Assembly (NCBI RefSeq): GCF_020907985.1 | Contig: NZ_JAJJPA010000001.1 | Span: 248,001 to 312,000, forward strand | Source: Kitasatospora humi | Lineage (GTDB): Bacteria > Actinomycetota > Actinomycetes > Streptomycetales > Streptomycetaceae | Direction: 5' to 3' | DNA length: 64,000 nt | Part shown: piece by piece, positions 52,376 through 61,829 of the stretch | Numbering within the stretch: position 1 is the stretch's first letter | Layout of the letters: each line of letters opens with the position of its first letter | Program-made: the position numbers and the translations under genes | Notes under the pieces: model-generated | What the model was told of the DNA's origin: nothing | Seen by the model: only the letters and a program-made list of their open reading frames with translations | Database searches by the model: none

Positions 52376-54134
52376 CAGCACTCCTCCCGCCCCGCGGGTG
52401 CTGCGCGACTACGCACTGCTGGCTGACGGCGAACGCGGCGCGCTGGTCGGTTCGGACGGCGCCGTGGCCTGGCTCTGCGCTCCGGGCTGGCACGACGAGG
52501 CGGTCTGCGCAGCACTGATCGGCGGGCCCGGCTGGTACCAGGTCGGCCCGGCCGAAACGGCGGTGACCAGCGGCTACTACGAGCCGGGCAGTCTGATCTG
52601 GCGGGGCCGCTGGGTCAGCACCCACGGGATCGCGGAATGCCACCAGGCACTGGCCTTCCCCGGCGATCCGCACCGCCTGGTGCTGCTGCACCGGATCAGC
52701 GCGGTCGACGGGCCGGCGGCCGCCACCGTGGCGCTCCGCCTCGCCCCCGGTTTCGGCCGCCGCCGACTGCGGCCGCCCCACCGCAACGAGGACGGCACCT
52801 GGACGGCGCACGGCGCCGGCCTGCGGATGCGCTGGTCCGGCGCGGCCGACGCGTCGGTCGGGCCGGGCGGCGAGCTGCGGCTCCGGCTGGACGTGTCGGC
52901 CGGACAGCGGCACGACCTGGTGCTGGAACTGACCGACGGCCAACTCCCTGATCCGGAGCCGGCAGAGCAGCTCTGGCGCGCCACCCGCGAGGCCTGGCGG
53001 GCCGAGACGCCCGACCTCAGCCACGTGCTCGGCCCGCGCGACGCCCAGCACGCCTACGCGGTGCTGCGCGGGTTGACCGGGCACGGCGGCGGCACCGTGA
53101 CGGCCGCGACCACCTCGCTGCCCGAACGGGCCGCGGAGGGCCGCAACTACGACTACCGCTACGTCTGGATCCGCGACCACTGCTACGTGGGACAGGCGGT
53201 CGCGGCCTGCGGTCCGCTGCCGCTGCTGGACGACACGGTGCGCTACCTGACCGCCCGGCTGCTCGACCACGGGGCCGATCTGCGCCCGGCCTACACCAGC
53301 ACCGGCGGTGATCTGCCCCCCGAACAGCGCGTGCTCGACCTGCCCGGCTACCCGGGCGGGTACGACGTGGTGGGCAACAAGGTGCGCGAGCAGTTCCAAC
53401 TGGACACGTTCGGCGAGAGCCTGCTGCTGTTCGCCGCGGCGGCCCGCCACAACCGGCTGGACGCCGACGCGCGCGCCGCCGCCCGGATCGCCGCCGACGC
53501 CATCGCCGCCCGCCACGGCGAGCCGGACGCCGGCATCTGGGAGCTCCACCCGGACCGCTGGGCCCACAGCAGGCTGATCTGCGCGGCCGGACTCCGCACG
53601 GCCGCCGTGACCGATCTGGGGCGCGGTGGCACCGGCGCCCAGTGGTCCGCGCTGGCTGACCGCATCGTCACCTCGACGGCGGACTGCCTTCACCCGAGCG
53701 GGCGTTGGCAACGCGCACCGGGCGACTCCCGGGTGGACGCCGCCCTGCTGCTCCCGGCGCTGCGCGGTGGCGTGCCGGCCGACGATCCGCGCTCCCGGGC
53801 CACCCTGCGGGCCGTCCTCGACGAGCTGTGCCAGGACCACTTCGCCTACCGCTTCCGCCACGACGACCGGCCGCTCGCCGACGCCGAAGGCGCCTTCCTG
53901 CTCTGCGGATTCGTGGTCGCCCTGGCCGAACTGCAGCAGGGTCACCCGCTCGCCGCGGTCCGCTGGTTCGAGCGCAACCGTGCGGCCTGCGGCCCGCCGG
54001 GGCTGTTCGCCGAGGAGTACGACGTGGCGCAGCGCCAGCTCCGGGGCAATCTGCCGCAGGCTTTCGTGCACGCGCTGATGCTGGAGGCCGCGGCGACCCT
54101 TGGGACCGATCCGCGGGTGCCCAAGCCCCTCTGA
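52368..54134 (+). CDS. Glycoside hydrolase family 15 protein (glucoamylase/trehalase-like)
   Basis: A 588-residue GH15 enzyme: an N-terminal beta-sandwich (RDYALLADGERGALVGSDGAVAWLCAPGWHDEAV to about 210) and an (alpha/alpha)6 barrel. Landmarks are NYDYRYVWIRDHCYVGQAV (about 259-277), DLPGYPGGYDVVGNKVREQFQLDTFGE (about 324-350) and the late catalytic region GLFAEEYDVAQRQLRGNLPQAFVHALML (about 545-572), with two ordered acidic residues. It would release glucose from alpha-glucans or trehalose; no signal peptide, so cytoplasmic. The trehalose/glycogen link fits an osmotic-stress context. Confidence 0.9.
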   Translation: MPDSTPPAPRVLRDYALLADGERGALVGSDGAVAWLCAPGWHDEAVCAALIGGPGWYQVGPAETAVTSGYYEPGSLIWRGRWVSTHGIAECHQALAFPGDPHRLVLLHRISAVDGPAAATVALRLAPGFGRRRLRPPHRNEDGTWTAHGAGLRMRWSGAADASVGPGGELRLRLDVSAGQRHDLVLELTDGQLPDPEPAEQLWRATREAWRAETPDLSHVLGPRDAQHAYAVLRGLTGHGGGTVTAATTSLPERAAEGRNYDYRYVWIRDHCYVGQAVAACGPLPLLDDTVRYLTARLLDHGADLRPAYTSTGGDLPPEQRVLDLPGYPGGYDVVGNKVREQFQLDTFGESLLLFAAAARHNRLDADARAAARIAADAIAARHGEPDAGIWELHPDRWAHSRLICAAGLRTAAVTDLGRGGTGAQWSALADRIVTSTADCLHPSGRWQRAPGDSRVDAALLLPALRGGVPADDPRSRATLRAVLDELCQDHFAYRFRHDDRPLADAEGAFLLCGFVVALAELQQGHPLAAVRWFERNRAACGPPGLFAEEYDVAQRQLRGNLPQAFVHALMLEAAATLGTDPRVPKPL

Positions 54135-54224
54135 CCCCTCTCCCCGCTGAGCAGCTCCGCTCCGCGGCGGACAGCTCCCGCTCCGCACCGATCTGACACG
54201 GCGTCAGGTACGGTCGTTGCAGCG

Positions 54225-55166
54225 TCAGATGCGGCGAAGGGCGGGCAGCAGCTCCCGCTCCGCCCAGTCGATGAACTCCGGTTGGCTGTCACCGCCGATC
54301 TGGATCAGGGCCACCTCGGCGAAGCCCGCGTCGGTGAAGGCCTGGACGGCGGCGGCCACCGGTTCCACCCGGTCGCCGCACGGGATGGCCTCGGCGACGT
54401 CCTCCGGACGCACGAACTGCGAGGCCGCGGCGAACGAGGCGGGGCCCGGCAGTTCCGAGTTGACCTTCCAGCCGCCGCCGAACCAGCGGAACTCGCGGTG
54501 CGCCCGGTCGATCGCGGTTGAGCGCACCGGGTGGTAGCAGAGCGGCAGTTGGCCGACCGCGGGTCGGCCCCGGACCAGGTCGGCCGCCGGTTCGACCGCG
54601 ATCACGAAGTCCGCCGACCGGTTGGCGAGCGCCACCGAGGCCGGGCCGGAAACGGCCACACCGATGCCGGGCGGCTGCTCGGGCAGATCCCACAACTTGG
54701 CGGACTCCACGTCGAAGTGCGGCCCGCGGTGGCTGACGAAGCCGCCGGCGAAGAGCTCGCGGATGATCTCCACGGCCTCGGCCAACATCTCGTGCCGGAT
54801 CTCGACCGAAGGCCAATCACCGCCCACGACATGCTCATTGAGGTTCTCGCCGCTGCCCAGGCCGAGTCGGAACCGGCCGCCGGACAGCAGCTGCAGGGTG
54901 GCGGCCTGCTGGGCGACCACGGCGGGGTGGTAACGCATGGTCGGGCAGGTCACATAGGTCATCAGTGGGATCCGGGAGGTCGCCCGGGCGGCCGCGCCGA
55001 GGACCGGCCAGGCCGCGGGCGAGTGTCCCTGGGTCTCCAGCCAGGGAAAGTAGTGGTCGGAGCAGACCGAGAAGTCGAAGCCCGCCCGTTCCGCCCGCAC
55101 CAGGTCGTCGACCAGATCGGACGGAGCGCGCTGCTCGGTCATCATCGTGTAGCCGATTCTCACCAT
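54225..55166 (-). CDS. F420-dependent LLM-class oxidoreductase (G6PD-like family), copy 2
   Basis: A 313-residue paralogue of the protein at 39614: RIGYTMMTEQRAPSDLVDDLVRAERAGFDFSVCSDHYFPWLETQG, LMTYVTCPTMRYHPAVVAQQAATLQLLSGGRFRLGLGSGENLNEHVVG, then GIGVAVSGPASVALANRSADF. It is a TIM-barrel F420 enzyme with an unknown substrate. ATG 55164-55166 has GGGCAG exactly 9 nt upstream and no Shine-Dalgarno, so a leaderless mRNA is likely. Confidence 0.9.
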   Translation of the reverse strand: MVRIGYTMMTEQRAPSDLVDDLVRAERAGFDFSVCSDHYFPWLETQGHSPAAWPVLGAAARATSRIPLMTYVTCPTMRYHPAVVAQQAATLQLLSGGRFRLGLGSGENLNEHVVGGDWPSVEIRHEMLAEAVEIIRELFAGGFVSHRGPHFDVESAKLWDLPEQPPGIGVAVSGPASVALANRSADFVIAVEPAADLVRGRPAVGQLPLCYHPVRSTAIDRAHREFRWFGGGWKVNSELPGPASFAAASQFVRPEDVAEAIPCGDRVEPVAAAVQAFTDAGFAEVALIQIGGDSQPEFIDWAERELLPALRRI

Positions 55167-55175
55167 GCCGGGCGG

Positions 55176-55200
55176 CTGCCCGCGCAGGGCGTGGCAAAAC
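55176..55200 (-). promoter_or_regulatory. Sigma-B-like promoter of LLM copy 2 (GTTT-N15-GGGCAG)
   Basis: GTTT is the complement of 55197-55200 and GGGCAG the complement of 55176-55181, 9 nt before ATG. Confidence 0.62.
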
Positions 55201-55227
55201 GCCCCGGGCCGCCCCCGGGCCGCCGGG

Positions 55228-55839
55228 TCAGGCCGCCAGCTTGGCCCGCACCAGGCCGGACGCCAGCCGGGCGAGCTGATCGTCCCGCACCAGTTCGGCC
55301 AGCCGCTCCGGCGAGCTCGGCAGTCCGAGCGACTTCGCCTGCGCGCGGGCGGCCCGGTCGAACCACGGGCGCAGCTCGGGCCAGACGGCCTGGGCCTCGC
55401 GGCAGTAGATGTCGGCGCCGGTGGGGCCGATCCGGGGCACCTCCTGGAGCAGCCGGTGCACCGCGGTCGGGGAGCCGTCGGCCTCGGCGCGCAGCCGCCG
55501 CAGGTCGCCGTGCCAGCGGTCCAGCACCAGTTCGCCGGCGTCGTGCAGCGCGGTGGCGGTGCTCTCGTCGTACCGCCGGTAGTGGGCCCGGCCCAACGCG
55601 TCGACCAGCGACTGCCAGGGGGCGTCGGCCATCGCGCGCGGAGTGCGCCGGCCGTCCCGGAAGAGTTCACGGGCGGCGGCCACCGCGATCTCGGCCTTGA
55701 TCCGGGTCGAGCACAGCAGCGCCAGCACCAGCAGCTGGAAGAGCGGCGCCGGGGTGTTCCGCAGCGTGATCCCGGCCTCGGAAGCATAGGTGTCGCCGTG
55801 TTCGCGCAGCACCTCCTGCGCGGTGTCCTGGGCAGTCAT
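55228..55839 (-). CDS. HhH-GPD/endonuclease III-like protein
   Basis: A 203-residue helical protein resembling the HhH-GPD base-excision repair fold: FQLLVLALLCSTRIKAEIAVAAARELF, then the hairpin region VHRLLQEVPRIGPTGADIYCREAQAVWPELRPWFD (about 130-165) with a PRIGPTGA helix-hairpin-helix. The usual lysine of bifunctional glycosylases and the Fe-S cysteines of Nth are not evident, so glycosylase activity is uncertain. AGGAGGTG precedes ATG 55837-55839. It is divergent from poxB with back-to-back stress promoters. Confidence 0.78.
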   Translation of the reverse strand: MTAQDTAQEVLREHGDTYASEAGITLRNTPAPLFQLLVLALLCSTRIKAEIAVAAARELFRDGRRTPRAMADAPWQSLVDALGRAHYRRYDESTATALHDAGELVLDRWHGDLRRLRAEADGSPTAVHRLLQEVPRIGPTGADIYCREAQAVWPELRPWFDRAARAQAKSLGLPSSPERLAELVRDDQLARLASGLVRAKLAA

Positions 55840-55864
55840 CGCACCTCCTCGGTCGTCGGCGCGC

Positions 55865-55889
55865 CTGCCCGTCCCGCAGCGGTTCAACC
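55865..55889 (-). promoter_or_regulatory. Sigma-B-like promoter of the HhH-GPD gene (GGTT-N15-GGGCAG)
   Basis: GGTT is the complement of 55886-55889 and GGGCAG the complement of 55865-55870, with 5 bp between its -35 and the poxB -35. Confidence 0.55.
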
Positions 55890-55894
55890 GGCAC

Positions 55895-55918
55895 GTTTCG
55901 CCCGCGCCCTGCGGGTAA
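55895..55918 (+). promoter_or_regulatory. Sigma-B-type promoter of the poxB operon (GTTT-N14-GGGTAA)
   Basis: GTTT 55895-55898 and GGGTAA 55913-55918, 39 nt before the poxB start. Confidence 0.68.
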
Positions 55919-55957
55919 GGCGTGCAGCCAAAGCGCACCGAAAGGGGACACACTGCC

Positions 55958-57742
55958 ATGAAGGTCGCGGACTTCGTCCTGCAACGGCTGCGTCAGTGGG
56001 AGGTGGAGCACGTCTTCGCCTACCCCGGCGACGGCATCAACGGACTGCTGGCGGCCTGGGGCCGCGCCGACAACCGCCCGCAGTTCGTGCAGGCCCGGCA
56101 CGAGGAGATGGCCGCCTTCGAAGCGGTCGGGTACGCCAAGTTCTCCGGCCGCACGGGAGTGTGCGCGGCAACGTCGGGACCAGGCGCCATCCACCTGCTG
56201 AACGGCCTCTACGACGCCAAGCTCGACCACGTGCCGGTGGTCGCCCTGGTCGGGCAGACCGACCGGACCGCCATGGGCGGCGCCTACCAGCAGGAAGTCG
56301 ACCTGATCTCGCTGTACAAGGACGTGGCCGGGTTCTGCGAGATGGTGACGGTCCCGCAGCAGCTGCCCAACGTGCTGGACCGGGCGATGCGCACGGCGGC
56401 GGCCCGGCGCACCGTCGCCGCGGTGGTGATCCCCAACGACGTGCAGGGCCTGGACTACGAGGAGCCCGAGCACGCCTTCAAGATGGTGCCCTCCAGCCTC
56501 GGGTTGGGCTGGGCCGTGCCGGTGCCGGGCGATGACGAACTGACGCGCTGCGCCGAGTTGTTGAACGCCGGGGAACGCGTGGCCATGCTGGTCGGGCAGG
56601 GCGCCCGGCAGGCTGCCGCCGAGGTGCGCGAGGTGGCCGACCTGCTCGGCGCGGGGGTGGCGAAGGCGCTGCTCGGCAAGGACGTGCTGCCCGACACCGA
56701 GCCCTGGGTGACCGGCGCCATCGGCCTGCTGGGCACCCGTCCCTCGTACGAGCTGATGCGTGACTGCGACACCCTGCTGGTGGTGGGCTCCAGCTTCCCG
56801 TACAGCCAGTTCCTGCCCGAGTTCGGCACGGCGCGCGCCGTGCAGATCGACATCGATCCGGAGATGATCGGGCTGCGCTACCCGTTCGAGCTGAACATCG
56901 TGGGCGACGCGGGCGAGACCCTGCGGCGGCTGATCCCGCTGCTGGAGCGCAAGAGCGACCGGCGCTGGCGGGAGCAGGTGGAGCAGAACACCGGGCGCTG
57001 GTGGGACGTGATGGGCCGGCGGGCCGGCCTGAAGGCCGATCCGCTCAACCCCGAGCACGTGGTGCACGCGCTGGACGACCTGCTGCCGCAGGACGTGATC
57101 GTGACCGCCGACTCCGGATCGGCCGCCAACTGGTACGCCCGGCACCTGCGGATGCGCGGACGGATGCGCGGCTCGCTCTCCGGCACGCTGGCCACCATGG
57201 GCCCCGGGGTGCCGTATGCGATCGGCGCCAAGTTCGCCCACCCCGACCGGCCCGTGGTGGCGATCGTGGGCGACGGCGCGATGCAGATGAACGGCATGGC
57301 GGAGCTGATCACGGCCGCCAAATACTACCACCAGTGGACGGATCCGCGGCTGGTGGTCGCCGTGCTGAACAACCACGACCTCAACCAGGTGACCTGGGAG
57401 ATGCGGTCGATGCAGGGCGCACCGCAGTTCGAGGAGTCGCAGCACATCCCGGACGTGCGGTACGCCGACTTCGCCGCCGGGATAGGGCTGGACGGCCGGC
57501 GGATCGAGGAGGTCGCCGGCGTGGAGCCGGCCTGGCAGCAGGCCCTGACCGCCGACCGCCCGTTCGTGCTGGACTTCCGCACCGACCCGGCCGTGCCGCC
57601 GATCCCGCCGCACGCCGATCTGGACCAGCTGAAGGCGACCGCCGCGTCCATGCTGCACGGCGACAGCGACTGGGCGGGCATGATCCGCCAGGGCGTCAAG
57701 TCCAAGGTGCAGGAGATGCTGCCGGGCAGCGGGAAGGGATGA
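55958..57742 (+). CDS. poxB: Thiamine-pyrophosphate enzyme, pyruvate oxidase/pyruvate:quinone dehydrogenase type
   Basis: A 594-residue ThDP/FAD enzyme of the PoxB group, which decarboxylates pyruvate to acetate and CO2 and passes electrons to quinone. Seen: MKVADFVLQRLRQWEVEHVFAYPGDGINGLL, the ThDP-activating Glu in QARHEEMAAFEAVGYAKFSG (about 47), a central FAD/Rossmann-like domain, and the ThDP motif VAIVGDGAMQMNGMAELITAAKYY with AVLNNHDLNQVTWEMR (GDG about 437). AAAGGGG lies 11 nt before ATG 55958. The C-terminal membrane-binding helix of E. coli PoxB is not obvious (ends KSKVQEMLPGSGKG). It is the first of four overlapping genes. Confidence 0.88.
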   Translation: MKVADFVLQRLRQWEVEHVFAYPGDGINGLLAAWGRADNRPQFVQARHEEMAAFEAVGYAKFSGRTGVCAATSGPGAIHLLNGLYDAKLDHVPVVALVGQTDRTAMGGAYQQEVDLISLYKDVAGFCEMVTVPQQLPNVLDRAMRTAAARRTVAAVVIPNDVQGLDYEEPEHAFKMVPSSLGLGWAVPVPGDDELTRCAELLNAGERVAMLVGQGARQAAAEVREVADLLGAGVAKALLGKDVLPDTEPWVTGAIGLLGTRPSYELMRDCDTLLVVGSSFPYSQFLPEFGTARAVQIDIDPEMIGLRYPFELNIVGDAGETLRRLIPLLERKSDRRWREQVEQNTGRWWDVMGRRAGLKADPLNPEHVVHALDDLLPQDVIVTADSGSAANWYARHLRMRGRMRGSLSGTLATMGPGVPYAIGAKFAHPDRPVVAIVGDGAMQMNGMAELITAAKYYHQWTDPRLVVAVLNNHDLNQVTWEMRSMQGAPQFEESQHIPDVRYADFAAGIGLDGRRIEEVAGVEPAWQQALTADRPFVLDFRTDPAVPPIPPHADLDQLKATAASMLHGDSDWAGMIRQGVKSKVQEMLPGSGKG

Positions 57743-58164
57743 GCGCCATGCGCCCGCTGCGCAACCTCAGGGAGGGCCGGCTGGAACGTTCGCTTTCGCT
57801 GCTGACGGCGGCCGGGGCGCTGATCACCGCCGCCGAGATCTACCTGGAGCACGACCGGGCGAGCTTCGGCAACCGCGTGATGTGGTGGCCGGTGGTGCTC
57901 GGCCCGGTGGGAGCGGCGGCCGGGGTGGCCGGCTTCGCGAGTGAACGGGCCGCCCACACCGTGCTGCCGTTCGCCTCGGCGCTGATCATCGCCAACGGGC
58001 TGCAGGGCACCTGGCTGCACGTGCGCGGGATCGCCCGCAAGCCCGGCGGCTGGGAAATGGCCCGGTACAACATCGAGTTGGGCCCGCCGCTGTTCGCCCC
58101 GCTGCTGGTCACCATGGTGGGCGGCATGGGGCTGCTGGCGGCGGTGCTGCGAAGGGAGCGGTGA
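57739..58164 (+). CDS. Four-helix membrane protein in the poxB operon
   Basis: 141 residues with about four membrane segments: SLLTAAGALITAAEIYLEHDR, MWWPVVLGPVGAAAGVAGFA, TVLPFASALIIANGLQGTWLHVRGIAR and PLFAPLLVTMVGGMGLLAAVL. ATGA overlap with poxB (ATG 57739). The conserved-looking WLHVRGIARKPGGWEMARYN sits on a loop. No haem-binding pattern is certain. It could anchor the dehydrogenases to the membrane or quinone pool; not a recognised family. Confidence 0.75.
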   Translation: MSAMRPLRNLREGRLERSLSLLTAAGALITAAEIYLEHDRASFGNRVMWWPVVLGPVGAAAGVAGFASERAAHTVLPFASALIIANGLQGTWLHVRGIARKPGGWEMARYNIELGPPLFAPLLVTMVGGMGLLAAVLRRER

Positions 58165-58793
58165 CGGTGGCGCGCACCGTGCCCTCCGGTGACTCCGGTC
58201 ACCGGTTCCCCGATTTCGACGCGCTCGACCAGGCCCGCGCCTGGGATCCGGTGACCTCCGCCGTGGTCTTCGACCGGCTGGCGCTCCAACCCGACCTGCG
58301 GTTCTTCGGGCCGGCCGAGGAGGCCGTCGCGAGCGCCCTGTTCGACCTGCTGCTGGCCCAGGAGGGACCGCCCGAGCAGCCCCGGGTGCCGGTGCTGCAG
58401 ATGGTGGACTCCCGGCTGGCCGAGGGGCAGACGGACGGCTGGCACTACCAGGACATGCCGGAGGACGGCGAGGCCTGGCGGCGCAGCCTGCACGCGCTCG
58501 ACCAGGACGCCCGGGAGCGGCACGGCACCTGCTTCGCCGAGCTGACGGCCGACCGGCAGCGGGCGCTGGTCCAGCGCGTGCAGGACCTTTCCGGCGAGCG
58601 CTGGCACGACCTGCCCGCCGACCGGGTCTGGAGCCTGTGGACCAGGTACGCCTGCACCGCGTTCTACGCCCACCCGTGGGCCTGGAACGAGATCGGCTTC
58701 CCCGGTCCCGCCTACCCGCGCGGCTACCTGCGCCTCGGCGTGGGGGTGCGGGAGCGGTGGGAGCACCCCGACCGCGCACCGGAGGCGCCGTGA
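58161..58793 (+). CDS. Gluconate 2-dehydrogenase subunit 3 family protein
   Basis: A 210-residue protein of the gluconate 2-dehydrogenase small-subunit family, the partner of GMC-type flavin subunits. Seen: LQPDLRFFGPAEEAVASALFDLLLAQEG, RVPVLQMVDSRLAEGQTDGWHYQDMPEDGEAWRRSLHALDQDAR, and WTRYACTAFYAHPWAWNEIGFPGPAYPRGYLRLGVG. No Tat signal, unlike periplasmic versions, so probably cytoplasmic. GTGA overlap with the membrane protein gene. Confidence 0.87.
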   Translation: MTVARTVPSGDSGHRFPDFDALDQARAWDPVTSAVVFDRLALQPDLRFFGPAEEAVASALFDLLLAQEGPPEQPRVPVLQMVDSRLAEGQTDGWHYQDMPEDGEAWRRSLHALDQDARERHGTCFAELTADRQRALVQRVQDLSGERWHDLPADRVWSLWTRYACTAFYAHPWAWNEIGFPGPAYPRGYLRLGVGVRERWEHPDRAPEAP

Positions 58794-60472
58794 TCGGCAA
58801 GTACCTGCGTCTGACAGCCGGCTCGCAGCAGGCGATCCGGGACCGCAACGCCTCGGCCTGGCTGCTGCCGGAGGACGACCGGCGGTTCGACCACGGCCTG
58901 CTGGAGCGGATGCGCCGCTACCGCGACGAGGACGAGGTGGACATCGCGATCGTCGGCTGCGGTGCCGGCGGGGCGGTGCTCGCCCAGCGCCTGGCGCACG
59001 CCGGCTGGTCGGTGGTCTGCCTGGAGGCCGGCCCGTTCTGGGATCCGGACACCCACTGGGTCAGCGACGAGGGCGGCTCGCACCACCTGTACTGGACCGA
59101 GCCGCGGGTGATCTCGGGCAGCGACCCGGTGCCGCTGGGATCCAACAACTCCGGCCGGGGCGTGGGCGGTTCGACGGTGCACTTCGCCGGCTACGCGCCG
59201 CGCTTCCACCCATCGGACTTCCGGACCCGCAGCCTGGACGGGGTCGGCGCCGACTGGCCGCTCGACTACCGGGAGCTGCGGCCGTACTTCGAGCGGATCG
59301 AGGAGGAGCTGCCGGTGGCCGGCCAGTTCTGGCCGTGGGGCGACCCGCACCCGTACCCGCACGCGCCGCATCCGGTCGGCGGCAACGGCGAGGTCTTCCT
59401 GCGCGGCGCCGCCGCGCTCGGCATCCCGGCCAGGGTCGGCCCGGTGGCGATCACCAACGGCCGGTTCGGCAACCGGCCGCACTGCGTCTACCGGGGCTTC
59501 TGCCTGCAGGGCTGCAAGGTCAACGCCAAGGCCTCGACGCTGATCACCCATGTGCCGGACGCGCTGGCGCACGGCGCCGAGATCCGCACCGAGGCGATGG
59601 TGACCGCCGTGGAGACCGACCCCGAGGGGCGCCGGGCCACCGGCGTGCGCTACCTGCGGAACGGGCGCGAGCACCGCCAGCGGGCCCGCATGGTCGCAGT
59701 GGCCGGCTACGCCATCGAGACGCCCCGGCTGCTGCTGAACTCCGCCAACCGCCGCTTCCCGCAGGGCCTGTGCAACGACCACGACCTGGTCGGCCGCTAC
59801 GTCATGGTGCAGGGCGCCCCGCAGACCTCGGGCCGGTTCGCCGAGGAGGTGCGGGCCTACAAGGCTCCGCCGCCCGAAGTGACGACGGAGGAGTTCTACG
59901 AGACCGACCCCGCCCGACCGTACCGGCGCGGCTTCGCCGTGCAGAACGTCGCACCACTGCCGATCACCTGGGCCGAGCACATCGCCGCCCAGGGACACTG
60001 GGGCCACGACCTGCGGCGCTACCTGCAGGACTACGTGCACTGGGCGACCCTGGGGGCGTTGTGCGAGCTGCTGCCGCAGGCGGACAACCGGGTCACCCTG
60101 GCCGCGGAACGGGACCGCTACGGCCTGCCGGTGGCCGAGTTCAGCTATTCGCAGTGCGACAACGACCGAGCCGTGATCAAGGCCGCGCGCACCGTCATGG
60201 AGGACATCCTGTGCGCGGCCGGTGCCACCGAGGTGCTTACCATCGGCCGCTACGCCCACCTGGTCGGGGGCTGCCGGATGGGCGCCGACCCGCAGTCCGG
60301 CGTGGTCGACGCCGATCTGCGCTCCTTCGCCATCCCCAACCTGCTGGTCACCGACGGCAGCGTGCTGCCCACCCAGGGCTCGGCCAATCCCGCGCTGACC
60401 ATCATGGCCTTGGTCGACCGGGCCGCCCAGCGGCTGATCTCCCGCACCGGCCGCAGCTGGAGCGTGGCCTGA
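58790..60472 (+). CDS. GMC-family FAD oxidoreductase (gluconate 2-dehydrogenase large-subunit-like)
   Basis: A 560-residue FAD enzyme oxidising an alcohol or sugar acid. Seen: dinucleotide motif DIAIVGCGAGGAVLAQRLAHAG (about 52-73), FAD-contacting NNSGRGVGGSTVHFAGYAPRFHPSDF, the Cys-rich CVYRGFCLQGCKVNAK, and the C-terminal active site HLVGGCRMGADP (His about 489) with GSANPALTIMALVDRAAQRL. GTG 58790 overlaps the subunit 3 stop, GGAGG just upstream. The third, cytochrome c subunit of classical gluconate dehydrogenase is missing; the membrane protein at 57739 may substitute (inference). Confidence 0.88.
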   Translation: MIGKYLRLTAGSQQAIRDRNASAWLLPEDDRRFDHGLLERMRRYRDEDEVDIAIVGCGAGGAVLAQRLAHAGWSVVCLEAGPFWDPDTHWVSDEGGSHHLYWTEPRVISGSDPVPLGSNNSGRGVGGSTVHFAGYAPRFHPSDFRTRSLDGVGADWPLDYRELRPYFERIEEELPVAGQFWPWGDPHPYPHAPHPVGGNGEVFLRGAAALGIPARVGPVAITNGRFGNRPHCVYRGFCLQGCKVNAKASTLITHVPDALAHGAEIRTEAMVTAVETDPEGRRATGVRYLRNGREHRQRARMVAVAGYAIETPRLLLNSANRRFPQGLCNDHDLVGRYVMVQGAPQTSGRFAEEVRAYKAPPPEVTTEEFYETDPARPYRRGFAVQNVAPLPITWAEHIAAQGHWGHDLRRYLQDYVHWATLGALCELLPQADNRVTLAAERDRYGLPVAEFSYSQCDNDRAVIKAARTVMEDILCAAGATEVLTIGRYAHLVGGCRMGADPQSGVVDADLRSFAIPNLLVTDGSVLPTQGSANPALTIMALVDRAAQRLISRTGRSWSVA

Positions 60473-60895
<423 letters not shown>

Positions 60896-60937
60896 GCCCG
60901 GGGCCGGGGCCGGGCCCCGGACAAGTCGCCGTGCCGG

Positions 60938-60963
60938 GTATCCGAATCGGCGTGGCGGGGTAT
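60938..60963 (+). promoter_or_regulatory. Possible sigma-B-type promoter of the hemerythrin gene (GTAT-N16-GGGTAT)
   Basis: GTAT 60938-60941 and GGGTAT 60958-60963. The GGGTATCCGA decamer occurs twice (60936 and 60958), so the -35 half is itself a copy of the -10. Confidence 0.4.
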
Positions 60964-61012
60964 CCGAGGGGAAGGAGTGACGCGCTGCCGGGGGGAGAGA
61001 AGGAGTGACCCG

Positions 61013-61660
61013 GTGCCTCGCAACGACCTCATAGACCGGCTGACCGCACAACACGACCGCCTGCGGGACCAGGCCAGCGCACTCACCGGCCTGCAACTGG
61101 GTGATGAGCGCCGCCGGACGGCGCTGGACGAGCTGTCCGCCGAGCTGGTGCGGCACCTGCGGACCGAGGAGGAGGTCCTGTACCCGCTGGTCCGGCGCCT
61201 GCCGGGCGGTGTGGAACTGGCGGACCTCGCACTGTCCACGCACGCCTCGCTGGAGGCGCTGCTCAGCAGCCTGGCCGGGGTGTCGGTGACGTCGCCGGAG
61301 TTCAACCGCCAGGCGGCGCAGCTGGTGGAACTGATCACCGGGCACCTCGGGGAGGAGGAGGCCAGGGTCTACTCCCGGGTCCGGGCGGCCGTCCCGGGGC
61401 GCGAGCTGGTGGAGCTGGGGCCACCGGCCGACCGGCTGCACGACCGCGCCCCGACCGCGCCCAGGCCGGGCCACCGCGTGCTGCTGCCGCCGGACGACCT
61501 GCTGGCGCCCGAGCGCGGACCGGCCAAGCGGGTGCGCGAGTTCTTCCACCGGTCGAGCGAGGGCTACCGCCAACCCGACTCGATGGTTCCGGCGCCCCAG
61601 GGCGGCCCGATCCAGCGGATCCGCAAGCAGTTCAGCCGCGCCGGCGACCAGCGGCAGTGA
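61013..61660 (+). CDS. Hemerythrin-like (HHE cation-binding) domain protein
   Basis: A 215-residue protein with an HHE domain binding non-haem diiron (O2/NO sensing or iron handling). Possible ligands are spread over LTAQHDRLRDQASAL (His about 14), ELVRHLRTEEEVLYPLVRRL (about 48-67), STHASLEALLSSL (about 79) and GHLGEEEARVYSRVRAAV (about 112-129). A basic, disordered C-terminus follows (GPAKRVREFFHRSSEGYRQP). AAGGAGTGA precedes GTG 61013. The gene begins 117 bp after the CsoR/CstR-type repressor. Confidence 0.87.
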   Translation: MPRNDLIDRLTAQHDRLRDQASALTGLQLGDERRRTALDELSAELVRHLRTEEEVLYPLVRRLPGGVELADLALSTHASLEALLSSLAGVSVTSPEFNRQAAQLVELITGHLGEEEARVYSRVRAAVPGRELVELGPPADRLHDRAPTAPRPGHRVLLPPDDLLAPERGPAKRVREFFHRSSEGYRQPDSMVPAPQGGPIQRIRKQFSRAGDQRQ

Positions 61661-61829
61661 GGCTGACACCGAAACCGAGCAGCGCGCCGGCCACGAGCTG
61701 AGGGACCGCGGCGGCGGGCGGAATTCCCACCTTCGATATGCAACCGGAACACCCCATGGTGGCGTTCATAAGAAAGTAGTTCGATCGACGGGTTTAAGAT
61801 CGGACGACCTTAGAACGCGGAGGGGATGC
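61661..61829. other. Intergenic region with an AT-rich pocket
   Basis: A stretch at about 61728-61812 (TTCATAAGAAAGTAGTTCGA and following GGGTTTAAGATCGG) is far more AT-rich than its surroundings and probably holds the promoter of the penicillin-binding protein. I cannot fix -10 and -35 boxes. Confidence 0.4.
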
